Below, in pieces: positions 53,752 to 64,000 of a stretch of 64,000 bases of DNA; the stretch's first letter is position 1, and the number at the start of each line of letters is the position of its first letter. The notes under the pieces were generated by a model. The model saw only the letters and a program-made list of their open reading frames with translations, ran no database searches and was not told the DNA's origin. Where the stretch lies: contig NZ_CP029188.1 in NCBI RefSeq assembly GCF_003097515.1, positions 3,350,501 through 3,414,500 on the forward strand, in the 5' to 3' direction. The stretch is from Streptomyces tirandamycinicus (lineage in GTDB: Bacteria; Actinomycetota; Actinomycetes; Streptomycetales; Streptomycetaceae). A program made the position numbers and the translations under genes.

Positions 53752-53847
53752 TCGGGGGCTCCAGAAATGATGTGTGGGTGGCGGGGCATCGCCTGGCTGT
53801 CACCGTGCGCCCACGAGTAGCTCGCAATACGCCCGAGTGCACCGCTT

Positions 53848-53881
53848 CACGATCACCGATCGTGATCCACTGATCGTGATC
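53848..53881. repeat. GATCGTGATC repeats in the rpmH-dnaA gap
   Basis: GATCGTGATC occurs at 53858-53867 and 53872-53881, 14 bases apart, and CACGATC at 53848-53854 forms an inverted repeat with the first copy. They lie in the 382-base gap between the divergent rpmH and dnaA starts, where both promoters must be. No gene is present in that gap. Confidence 0.7.
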
Positions 53882-53995
53882 TTTGCCCATCGGAGGCAGG
53901 CGGCAGCAGCCATCGACAACTCGACCTGGTTACGGTACGCGCGGCTACGCCATCCGGTCAAACCAGGGTCACTGCGGCGCCGACTGTACACAGGC

Positions 53996-54004
53996 TGTGG
54001 ACAA
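53996..54004. promoter_or_regulatory. DnaA box in the dnaA promoter region
   Basis: TGTGGACAA (complement of TTGTCCACA), 130 bases before the dnaA start codon. DnaA autoregulation through promoter boxes is known in Streptomyces. A weaker TGTACACAG precedes it. Confidence 0.75.
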
Positions 54005-54133
54005 CAACTTGAACCGCACCGGTCGCCCTGACTACCGTGACTGAACTCGAATTCCTTTCCCACCCGCCTGCCGGGCCTGACCGACCCGTCCCGAGAACCA
54101 CACATTCGTGGGACCTGTGAGAGAGCGTGCCTT

Positions 54134-55909
54134 GTGGCTGACGTACCTGCCGATCTTGCCGCAGTGTGGCCACGCGTGCTGGAACAGCTTCTCGGAGAGG
54201 GCCAGCAGGGCATCGAGCCCAAGGACAAGCAGTGGATCGAGCGCTGCCAGCCGCTGGCGCTGGTGGCCGACACCGCTCTGCTGGCCGTCCCCAACGAATG
54301 GGGCAAGCGCGTTCTCGAGGGCCGGCTGGCCCCGCTGATCAGTGACACCCTGAGCCGAGAGTGCGGCCGCCCGATCCGGATCGCGATCACCGTCGACGAG
54401 TCCTCGGCCGAGCCCGTCACCGCGGCGGGACCGCCCGTACAGCAGCCTCCCCGCTACCAGGGTCCGCAGCACGACGAGCCGCGCCACAGTGACGCCTACG
54501 ACGGGTACGGCCATCGGCCCGGAGAGGACGACGGGCTGCCGCGCATCCGCCCCGCCTACCCCGAGTACCAGCAGCAGCGCCCGGAGCCCGGTGCCTGGCC
54601 GCGCACCCAGGAGGACCTGTCCTGGCAGCAGACGCGGCTGGGCGGCTTCCAGGAGCGCGACCCCTACGCCACGGCCCGCCCCCGGCAGCCGCAGCACGAC
54701 TACCGCTCGCCCCTGCCCGACCGCGGACAGTACGACCACCAGCGCCCCGACCGGCCGGACCTCCCGGAGACCGGGACCCCGCGGCACGGCGGACCGCTTC
54801 CGGGCGCACCCGGGGCCGGCGGCGCCCCCGGGCCCCTCGGCGCGCAGCCCGCACCGGCCCCGGGCCCCGGTGAGCCGCACGCCCGGCTGAACCCCAAGTA
54901 CCTCTTCGACACCTTCGTCATCGGCGCGTCCAACCGGTTCGCCCACGCCGCCGCCGTCGCGGTGGCCGAGGCCCCGGCGAAGGCGTACAACCCCCTCTTC
55001 ATCTACGGGGAGTCGGGACTCGGCAAGACCCATCTGCTGCATGCCATCGGGCACTACGCGCGCAGCCTCTACCCCGGCACCCGGGTGCGGTACGTGAGCT
55101 CGGAGGAGTTCACCAACGAGTTCATCAACTCCATCCGCGACGGCAAGGGCGACGCCTTCCGCAAGCGCTATCGCGATGTGGACATCCTGCTGGTCGACGA
55201 CATCCAGTTCCTCGCGAGCAAGGAGTCGACGCAGGAGGAGTTCTTCCACACCTTCAACACGCTCCACAATGCGAACAAGCAGATCGTGCTGTCCTCCGAC
55301 CGGCCGCCGAAGCAGCTGATGACCCTGGAGGACCGGCTGCGGAACCGCTTCGAGTGGGGCCTCACCACCGATGTGCAGCCGCCGGAACTGGAGACGCGCA
55401 TCGCGATCCTGCGCAAGAAGGCGGTGCAGGAGCAGCTCAACGCGCCGCCGGAGGTGCTGGAGTTCATCGCGTCCCGGATCTCGCGGAACATCCGCGAGCT
55501 GGAGGGCGCGCTGATCAGGGTCACCGCCTTCGCGAGCCTCAACCGGCAGCCGGTGGACCTCGGACTCACCGAGATCGTGCTGAAGGACCTCATCCCGGGC
55601 GGGGAGGACGCCGCCCCGGAGATCACCGCGAGCGCCATCATGGCGGCCACCGCCGACTACTTCGGGCTGACGGTGGAGGACCTCTGCGGGTCCTCGCGCA
55701 GCCGCGTCCTCGTGACCGCGCGCCAGATCGCCATGTACCTGTGCCGGGAGCTCACGGATCTGTCGCTGCCGAAGATCGGCGCGCAGTTCGGCGGGCGCGA
55801 CCACACCACCGTGATGCACGCGGACCGCAAGATCCGCGCGCTGATGGCAGAGCGGCGCTCCATCTACAACCAGGTCACCGAGCTCACCAACCGAATCAAG
55901 AACGGCTGA
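54134..55909 (+). CDS. dnaA: Chromosomal replication initiator DnaA
   Basis: A 591-residue DnaA. Domain I covers about residues 1-85. Domain II is a very long Pro/Arg/Gln/Gly-rich linker (about 90-250), typical of Streptomyces. The AAA+ domain has Walker [10 protein letters not shown] (from about residue 292) and Walker [10 protein letters not shown]. Domain IV carries the DNA-binding signature [15 protein letters not shown] (about 550-565). It binds the boxes in oriC just downstream. The start is the GTG at 54134. It is transcribed divergently from rpmH. Confidence 0.98.
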   Translation: MADVPADLAAVWPRVLEQLLGEGQQGIEPKDKQWIERCQPLALVADTALLAVPNEWGKRVLEGRLAPLISDTLSRECGRPIRIAITVDESSAEPVTAAGPPVQQPPRYQGPQHDEPRHSDAYDGYGHRPGEDDGLPRIRPAYPEYQQQRPEPGAWPRTQEDLSWQQTRLGGFQERDPYATARPRQPQHDYRSPLPDRGQYDHQRPDRPDLPETGTPRHGGPLPGAPGAGGAPGPLGAQPAPAPGPGEPHARLNPKYLFDTFVIGASNRFAHAAAVAVAEAPAKAYNPLFIYGESGLGKTHLLHAIGHYARSLYPGTRVRYVSSEEFTNEFINSIRDGKGDAFRKRYRDVDILLVDDIQFLASKESTQEEFFHTFNTLHNANKQIVLSSDRPPKQLMTLEDRLRNRFEWGLTTDVQPPELETRIAILRKKAVQEQLNAPPEVLEFIASRISRNIRELEGALIRVTAFASLNRQPVDLGLTEIVLKDLIPGGEDAAPEITASAIMAATADYFGLTVEDLCGSSRSRVLVTARQIAMYLCRELTDLSLPKIGAQFGGRDHTTVMHADRKIRALMAERRSIYNQVTELTNRIKNG

Positions 55910-56379
55910 CCCCGGACGGGCCACGCGGCTCCGCCCGCAGGCCGGGCTAGCACGCCCCAGAGGGTGCGTGCCGCCACAGCGGAGGCCGGGCCGGCCCGTT
56001 CCGCGGTGAGCCCGACTGCGGCCGGAACAGCCCCGGCACCCGCACCCGCCACCAGTCACCGTGCACCCGGCACAGCCTGCTCGCCGCCCGGCGGCACCGG
56101 CCGCACATCCGGACTGCCCCGATCGGCACACGGTCGATCCTGCGGTCGCCTCCGGGAAGGGCACCCCCTGACACGCCCCGGCTGCCCTCCCGGGGCGCCC
56201 CTCGCCGTATCCGGCCGGCTCCGTCTCCGTCCACTCCATCCGCTCCGTGCGTTTTATCCGTCCCGGCCGCTCCGGTCACTCCGGCGGCTCCGTACTGCCC
56301 GCGGCCGGTGCGCCGCCGCCCGGGGCGCAGGTACACCAGGCGCAGGTGTGCTGTTCGAATGGACGCCGCGGCGAGGCCG

Positions 56380-56942
56380 TTCTCCACAGATGTGGGACGG
56401 ATCTTCCGTCCACAGCCTGGGGACCTGCGAGTTGTCCAGATCGCATCCACAGCGGAGGCGGCGTTGGTGTGATCATCGCTGGTCAGCCGGGTGTGGATTT
56501 GTGGCCAACCGCACTCCACAGGCTGTGGACACACGCGCACTCCCCAGGGCGGGACCGGCGTTGTCCCCACCCTGCCCACAGGCTCGGCCGCGTTGCCCAC
56601 AGCTTCTCCACACCGCTGTCCACTGTTCGGCAACGAAACGCGGGAGCTCACTGGAGCGAGTGAAAGGCGTCACACCAAGGTGCCGGGTTGGCCTGTGGGC
56701 AACGTGGGTAAAGCTGGGGACGGCACTGGGGAGAAGCCCCCGTGACCTGTGCACCGGGTGTGCAGAACTTTCCGGCGTCCACAGGAAGCCCGGGTTGTCC
56801 ACCGGCTCCGCCCACAGGGCCCGTGGACAAAATTTGGCGGCTGACCTGCACAGACGACGTTTTCCACGGTTTCCACAGGCCCTACTACTACTCCCACTCA
56901 GAGATACCGGGGAACTCGCTTCGAAGAGGGGCCTGTGCACAA
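56380..56942. other. oriC: Chromosomal replication origin oriC
   Basis: The 1,204-base gap between dnaA and dnaN holds about twenty DnaA-box-like 9-mers related to TTGTCCACA, in both orientations. Clear examples are at 56380, 56406, 56432 (one mismatch), 56524, 56593, 56604, 56616, 56694, 56795, 56822, 56869 and 56934. They fall into two groups, about 56380-56624 and 56694-56942, separated by about 70 bases without boxes. Most are weak variants, as in known Streptomyces origins. No E. coli-like AT-rich 13-mers are obvious. The stretches 55910-56379 and 56943-57113 show no gene. Confidence 0.95.
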
Positions 56943-57113
56943 CCCGGCACCGGTGACCCGGCTGCCTCTTGTCTCGACTTGACCCCGAGCCGCACCGAGT
57001 GTCGGCGCCGTGCGTCAGACTGTTCTCCGGCATCGGACCCCACCACCGGTCGGGGTGGCCGTGTGCCGACGAAGGCCGGCAGGGCGAGCGAGCAACAGCA
57101 GGAGGCGGTTCCG

Positions 57114-58244
57114 GTGAAGATCCGGGTGGAACGCGATGTACTCGCGGAGGCGGTGGCGTGGGTGGCCCGGAGCCTCCCGGCACGTCCGCCGGCGCCCGTT
57201 CTCGCGGGCCTTCTCCTGAAGGCCGAGGACGGCGCGCTGAGCTTCTCCAGCTTCGACTACGAGGTCTCCGCGAAGGTCTCGGTCGAGGCGGAGGTCGAGG
57301 AGGACGGCACCGTCCTCGTCTCCGGCCGTCTGCTCGCCGACATCTGCCGCGCCCTCCCCAACCGCCCGGTGGAGATCTCCACAGACGGTGTACGGGCGAC
57401 CGTGGTCTGCGGCTCCTCCCGCTTCACGCTCCACACCCTCCCCGTGGAGGAGTACCCGGCGCTGCCCCAGATGCCCACCGCGACCGGCACCGTCCCCGGT
57501 GAGGTCTTCGCCTCCGCCGCGGCCCAGGTCGCCATCGCCGCAGGCCGTGACGACACGCTGCCGGTGCTCACCGGCGTGCGGATCGAGATCGAGGGCGACA
57601 CCGTCACCCTGGCCTCCACCGACCGCTACCGTTTCGCGGTCCGTGAGTTCCTGTGGAAGCCGGAGTCCCCGGACGCCTCCGCGGTCGCCCTGGTGCCCGC
57701 CAAGACCCTGCTCGACACCGCGAAGGCCCTGACCAGCGGTGACACCGTCACCCTGGCGCTGTCCGGCTCGGGTGCCGGCGAGGGCCTGATCGGTTTCGAG
57801 GGCGCGGGCCGGCGGACGACCACCCGTCTGCTCGAGGGGGACCTGCCGAAGTACCGCACGCTCTTCCCCACCGAGTTCAACTCGGTGGCCGTGATCGAGA
57901 CGGCCCCGTTCGTCGAGGCCGTCAAGCGCGTCGCCCTGGTCGCCGAGCGGAACACTCCGGTCAGGCTCAGCTTCGAGCAGGGAGTGCTGATCCTGGAGGC
58001 GGGGTCCAGCGACGACGCACAGGCTGTGGAGCGTGTGGACGCACAGCTGGAGGGCGACGACATCTCGATCGCCTTCAACCCCACGTTCCTGCTGGACGGA
58101 CTCAGCGCCATCGACGCCCCGGTCGCGCAGCTCTCCTTCACCACCTCCACCAAGCCGGCGCTGCTCAGCGGCAAGCCGGCCGTGGACGCGGAGGCGGACG
58201 AGGCCTACAAGTACCTGATCATGCCGGTGCGCCTCAGCGGCTGA
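57114..58244 (+). CDS. dnaN: DNA polymerase III beta subunit (sliding clamp)
   Basis: A 376-residue clamp protein made of three similar domains. It begins VKIRVERDVLAEAVAWVARSLP, contains LTGVRIEIEGDTVTLASTDRYRFAVRE in domain 2 and ends with YKYLIMPVRLSG, the C-terminal MPVR(L) clamp signature that lies near the partner-binding pocket. The GTG at 57114 follows GGAGG; the long upstream frame runs into oriC and is ignored. It lies directly downstream of oriC, followed by gnd. Confidence 0.97.
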   Translation: MKIRVERDVLAEAVAWVARSLPARPPAPVLAGLLLKAEDGALSFSSFDYEVSAKVSVEAEVEEDGTVLVSGRLLADICRALPNRPVEISTDGVRATVVCGSSRFTLHTLPVEEYPALPQMPTATGTVPGEVFASAAAQVAIAAGRDDTLPVLTGVRIEIEGDTVTLASTDRYRFAVREFLWKPESPDASAVALVPAKTLLDTAKALTSGDTVTLALSGSGAGEGLIGFEGAGRRTTTRLLEGDLPKYRTLFPTEFNSVAVIETAPFVEAVKRVALVAERNTPVRLSFEQGVLILEAGSSDDAQAVERVDAQLEGDDISIAFNPTFLLDGLSAIDAPVAQLSFTTSTKPALLSGKPAVDAEADEAYKYLIMPVRLSG

Positions 58245-58379
58245 GCCCCGCTCCGGTACGCGGCCGGTTCGGCCCAGTCGGCCTGTACCGATGAGCGCCC
58301 GACCCCACAGGTGTGTGCCCATGTCCCGGCGTAGGCTCGGACGCGGGTACGAAACACCACACCGTAAGGATTCTTTCTG

Positions 58380-59258
58380 ATGGAGCTCGGTCTCGTCGGC
58401 CTCGGCAAGATGGGCGGCAACATGCGCGAGCGCATACGCCGCGCAGGTCACACCGTCATCGGTTACGACCGCAACCCGGACCTCTCCGACGTCCCCAGCC
58501 TCGAGGCGCTCGTGGAGGGGCTCGCAGGCCCGCGGGTGGTGTGGGTGATGGTCCCCGCCGGCGCCGCGACCCAGGCGACCATCGACGAGCTGGCCGGGCT
58601 CCTGTCACCCGGGGACGTCGTCGTCGACGGCGGCAACTCCCGGTGGACGGACGACGAGAAGCACGCCGTCGAGCTGGGCATCAAGGGCATCGGATTCGTC
58701 GACTGCGGTGTCTCGGGCGGGGTCTGGGGCCTGGAGAACGGCTACGCGCTGATGTACGGCGGCTCGAAGGAGGACGTCGCCAAGGTCCAGCCGGTCTTCG
58801 ACGCGCTGAAGCCCGAGGGCGAGTACGGCGCGGTGCACGCGGGCAAGGTCGGCGCCGGCCACTTCGCGAAGATGGTCCACAACGGCATCGAGTACGCCAT
58901 GATGCAGGCCTACGCCGAGGGCTGGGAGCTGCTGGAGAAGGTCGACTCCGTCACCGATGTGCGCGAGGTCTTCCGATCCTGGCAGGAGGGCACGGTCATC
59001 CGCTCCTGGCTGCTCGACCTCGCGGTCAACGCGCTGGACGACGACGAGCACCTGGAGAAGATCCGCGGCTATGCACAGGACTCCGGCGAGGGCCGGTGGA
59101 CCGTGGAGGCCGCGATCGACAACGCGGTGCCGCTGCCGGCGATCACCGCGTCCCTGTTCGCGCGGTTCGCGTCCCGTCAGGACGACTCCCCGCAGATGAA
59201 GATGATCGCCGCCCTGCGGAACCAGTTCGGCGGGCACGCGGTCGAGAGCAACCGGTAA
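58380..59258 (+). CDS. gnd: 6-phosphogluconate dehydrogenase, short (decarboxylating) type
   Basis: A 292-residue enzyme of the short 6PGDH branch (about 300 residues, against about 470 for the long form). It oxidises 6-phosphogluconate to ribulose 5-phosphate and CO2. The Rossmann motif is [12 protein letters not shown], and the catalytic segment [20 protein letters not shown] has the expected Lys and Asn. Asp rather than a basic residue near YDRNPD fits NAD preference, which is inference. It stands between dnaN and recF, a Streptomyces arrangement. The ATG at 58380 is 135 bases after dnaN. Confidence 0.93.
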   Translation: MELGLVGLGKMGGNMRERIRRAGHTVIGYDRNPDLSDVPSLEALVEGLAGPRVVWVMVPAGAATQATIDELAGLLSPGDVVVDGGNSRWTDDEKHAVELGIKGIGFVDCGVSGGVWGLENGYALMYGGSKEDVAKVQPVFDALKPEGEYGAVHAGKVGAGHFAKMVHNGIEYAMMQAYAEGWELLEKVDSVTDVREVFRSWQEGTVIRSWLLDLAVNALDDDEHLEKIRGYAQDSGEGRWTVEAAIDNAVPLPAITASLFARFASRQDDSPQMKMIAALRNQFGGHAVESNR

Positions 59259-59328
59259 TCCACACACTGCGGAGAACGGTCGGCCGGCGGAGCAGCCGGC
59301 GGCAGACCGTAGGGAGGTCGGCGCCGCC

Positions 59329-60453
59329 ATGCACGTCACGCATCTGTCGCTGGCCGACTTCCGCTCGTACGCCCGGGTCGAGGTCCCGCTCGAGCCGGGC
59401 GTCACCGCCTTCACGGGCGCCAACGGGCAGGGCAAGACCAATCTGGTGGAAGCCGTCGGCTATCTCGCGACGCTCGGCAGCCACCGGGTCTCCTCGGACG
59501 CACCGCTGGTGCGGACCGGAGCGGACCGGGCGGTCATCAGGGCCGCGGTCACCCAGGGCGAGCGATCCCAGCTGATCGAGCTGGAGCTCAACCCGGGAAT
59601 GTCGAACCGGGCGCGCATCAACAGGTCCTCGCAGGTCCGGCCCCGTGACGTGCTGGGGATCGTCAGGACCGTGCTGTTCGCGCCGGAGGACCTGGCCCTG
59701 GTGAAGGGCGATCCCGGCGAGCGCCGGCGCTTCCTGGACGACCTGGTCACGGCACGCTCACCCCGGATGGCCGGGGTGCGGTCCGACTACGAGCGGGTAC
59801 TCAGGCAGCGCAACACCCTGCTGAAGTCGGCCGCGATGGCGCGGCGGCACGGCGGCCGCGCCATGGACCTGTCGACCCTGGACGTGTGGGACCAGCACCT
59901 CGCCCGGGCAGGGGCGGAGCTGCTGGCACGGCGGCTGGATCTGATCGCCACGCTGCAGCCGCTGACCGACAAGGCGTACGAGCAGCTCGCTCCGGGCGGC
60001 GGGCCGGTCGCGCTCGAGTACCGCGGGTCGGGGGGCGGCGGTGCGGCGCAGTCGCGCGAGGAACTGTTCGAGCAGCTCGTGGCCGTGCTGGGCGAGACGC
60101 GCCGGCAGGAGATCGAGCGCGGGGTCACGCTGGTCGGGCCGCACCGCGACGAGCTGCTGCTGAAGCTGGGCGGGATGCCGGCGAAGGGCTATGCCAGCCA
60201 CGGCGAGTCCTGGTCCTACGCCCTCGCGCTGCGGCTGGCCTCGTACGACCTGCTGCGGGCGGAGGGCAACGAGCCGGTGCTGGTGCTCGACGACGTGTTC
60301 GCCGAGCTGGACGCCCGGCGGCGGGAGAGGCTGGCGGAGCTGGTGGCCCCCGGCGAGCAGGTGCTGGTGACGGCGGCGGTGGACGAGGACGTTCCGGCGG
60401 CGCTGGCGGGCGCGCGGTACCGGGTCGCGGACGGGGCGGTGGAGCGCGCATGA
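59329..60453 (+). CDS. recF: DNA repair ATPase RecF
   Basis: A 374-residue SMC-like ATPase that helps load RecA at gaps. Walker A is GANGQGKTN (residues 30-38); the signature motif region and Walker B ([12 protein letters not shown]) are in the C-terminal half. The ATG at 59329 follows AGGGAGGTCGG. The stop overlaps the dciA start by four bases (60450-60453), so translation is coupled. The gene lies in the usual dnaN-recF-gyrB string, interrupted only by gnd. Confidence 0.97.
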   Translation: MHVTHLSLADFRSYARVEVPLEPGVTAFTGANGQGKTNLVEAVGYLATLGSHRVSSDAPLVRTGADRAVIRAAVTQGERSQLIELELNPGMSNRARINRSSQVRPRDVLGIVRTVLFAPEDLALVKGDPGERRRFLDDLVTARSPRMAGVRSDYERVLRQRNTLLKSAAMARRHGGRAMDLSTLDVWDQHLARAGAELLARRLDLIATLQPLTDKAYEQLAPGGGPVALEYRGSGGGGAAQSREELFEQLVAVLGETRRQEIERGVTLVGPHRDELLLKLGGMPAKGYASHGESWSYALALRLASYDLLRAEGNEPVLVLDDVFAELDARRRERLAELVAPGEQVLVTAAVDEDVPAALAGARYRVADGAVERA

Positions 60454-61040
60454 GCGAGAACGGGACTTCGCGGGTGTCCGGGACGGGTACGCCGTCAGCA
60501 TCGGTGCCGTCGGTGCCGACGGAGCCGCTGCCCGGGCCCTCGGGCGTCGATCTCGCGCGCGTGGCGCTGCGCGCGGCGAAGGAGCAGGCCCGGGCCCGAG
60601 GCGCGGCCGCGCTGGAGAAGCGCCAGGCCAGGCGGGGTGGCGGCCTGCGGTCGGGGGCCCGCGCGGACGGCCGGGACCCGCTGCCGCTGGGCGCGGCGAT
60701 CAACCGGCTGATCACCGAGCGGGGCTGGGAGACTCCCGCGGCGGTGGGCGGAGTGATGGGCCGCTGGCCGCAGATCGTGGGCGAGGACCTGGCGAAGCAC
60801 TGCGTCCCGCTCCGCTACGACGAGGACCCGGACGAGCGGGTACTCACCGTCCAGTGCGACTCGACGGTGTGGGCGACCCAGCTGCGCCTGCTCGCTCCGC
60901 GGCTCGTGGCCCGGCTGAACGAGGACCTCGGCCAGGGCACGGTCCGGGTGATCAGGGTCCTGGGCCCCGGCGGCCCGGCCCGCCGCTTCGGACCGCTGCG
61001 CGCGCCGGGCAGCACGGGTCCCGGCGACACCTACGGCTGA
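60450..61040 (+). CDS. dciA: DciA-type (DUF721) replicative helicase partner
   Basis: A 196-residue DUF721 protein. In bacteria without DnaC, DciA is the partner that helps load DnaB; the mycobacterial member sits in the same place between recF and gyrB. The conserved core is [15 protein letters not shown] (Trp105), followed by the KH-like strand [18 protein letters not shown]. The first ~60 residues are Pro/Ser- then Arg/Ala-rich and disordered. The ATG at 60450 overlaps the recF stop. It is cytoplasmic. Confidence 0.9.
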   Translation: MSENGTSRVSGTGTPSASVPSVPTEPLPGPSGVDLARVALRAAKEQARARGAAALEKRQARRGGGLRSGARADGRDPLPLGAAINRLITERGWETPAAVGGVMGRWPQIVGEDLAKHCVPLRYDEDPDERVLTVQCDSTVWATQLRLLAPRLVARLNEDLGQGTVRVIRVLGPGGPARRFGPLRAPGSTGPGDTYG

Positions 61041-63855
<2,815 letters not shown>

Positions 63856-63896
63856 GTCGGTCTCAGCTGACCGCTCGAAAGGACTGAAGACCAGCA

Positions 63897-64000
63897 ATGG
63901 CCGACGAGACCACCCCCGTCCCCGGCGGGGACGCTCCCGCTCCCGTCACCACCGGAATCGAAGAGGACGGCCCGCAGCTGCGGATCGAGCCCGTCGGGCT
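63897..64000 (+). CDS. gyrA: DNA gyrase subunit A (3' end outside window)
   Basis: The first 34 codons, MADETTPVPGGD followed by a Pro-rich stretch and GPQLRIEPVG. This short acidic N-terminal extension precedes the winged-helix domain in Streptomyces GyrA. The assignment rests on position after gyrB, since no catalytic motif is in view. The start has AAGGAC 11 bases upstream. Confidence 0.85.
   Translation, partial: MADETTPVPGGDAPAPVTTGIEEDGPQLRIEPVG

Noticed and set aside
56742..57113. N-terminal extension of dnaN into oriC
   Set aside because: The frame is open, but the extension covers DnaA boxes, has no family match, and a good ribosome-binding site precedes the GTG at 57114.

Overview
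This is a high-GC (about 70% by eye) actinobacterial chromosome segment. Gene content and order match the replication-origin core of a Streptomyces chromosome: thiC, ssgRA, ptpA, dnaB, rplI-rpsR-ssb-rpsF, femX, a class A PBP, padR-ino1, cca, murJ, sigM, trxBA, parAB, rsmG-jag-yidC-yidD-rnpA-rpmH, oriC, then dnaA-dnaN-gnd-recF-dciA-gyrB-gyrA. SsgA/SsgR, nine parS sites with the core GTTTCACGTGAAAC, and a long dnaA-dnaN gap full of TTGTCCACA-like DnaA boxes make the genus call firm. The species cannot be named from the sequence alone.

Layout. 1-5.3 kb: a 5'-truncated metallophosphoesterase, a small membrane protein, thiC under a TPP riboswitch, and a YibE/F membrane protein. 5.4-6.7 kb: ssgA and its IclR-type activator ssgR (sporulation septation). 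7-11.6 kb: small membrane proteins, a cupin, LMW tyrosine phosphatase, PLP-dependent cystathionine lyase-like enzyme, LysR and NUDIX. 11.7-19.3 kb: globin-reductase fusion, an 835-base gap without a convincing gene, GNATs, a divergent MFS/MarR pair and a serine hydrolase. 19.5-24.7 kb: dnaB, MATE exporter, rpsF-ssb-rpsR-rplI. 24.9-32 kb: cell-envelope genes (FemX, alanine-racemase-like PLP protein, GT87-type membrane glycosyltransferase, class A PBP). 32.3-35.6 kb: PadR regulator, inositol-phosphate synthase, MFS. 35.7-47.6 kb: tRNA nucleotidyltransferase on the minus strand, then a DUF6049 surface protein, MurJ, a pseudokinase, SigM with its anti-sigma factor, and trxBA, with a GNAT facing them. 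47.9-53.8 kb: parB, parA, rsmG, jag, yidC, yidD, rnpA and rpmH, all on the minus strand. 53.8-64 kb: dnaA, oriC, dnaN, gnd, recF, dciA, gyrB and the start of gyrA, all on the plus strand.

How it works together. DnaA opens oriC; DciA is expected to help load DnaB; DnaN, RecF and gyrase serve elongation and repair. ParA/ParB bind the parS sites around oriC to segregate chromosomes during sporulation, the same stage at which SsgA acts. The minus-strand genes left of oriC and the plus-strand genes right of it point away from the origin, so both sets lie on leading strands.

I see no phage, integrative element, insertion sequence, CRISPR array, rRNA or tRNA gene, and no new multi-gene system. The observations most worth following are regulatory and architectural: parS sites embedded in long perfect palindromes at convergent gene ends, a DnaA-box cluster beside dnaB, an rpsF leader that can hide its own Shine-Dalgarno sequence, a perfect Crp-type palindrome upstream of padR-ino1, repeats in the dnaA leader, and the long unexplained gap at 13.4-14.2 kb.
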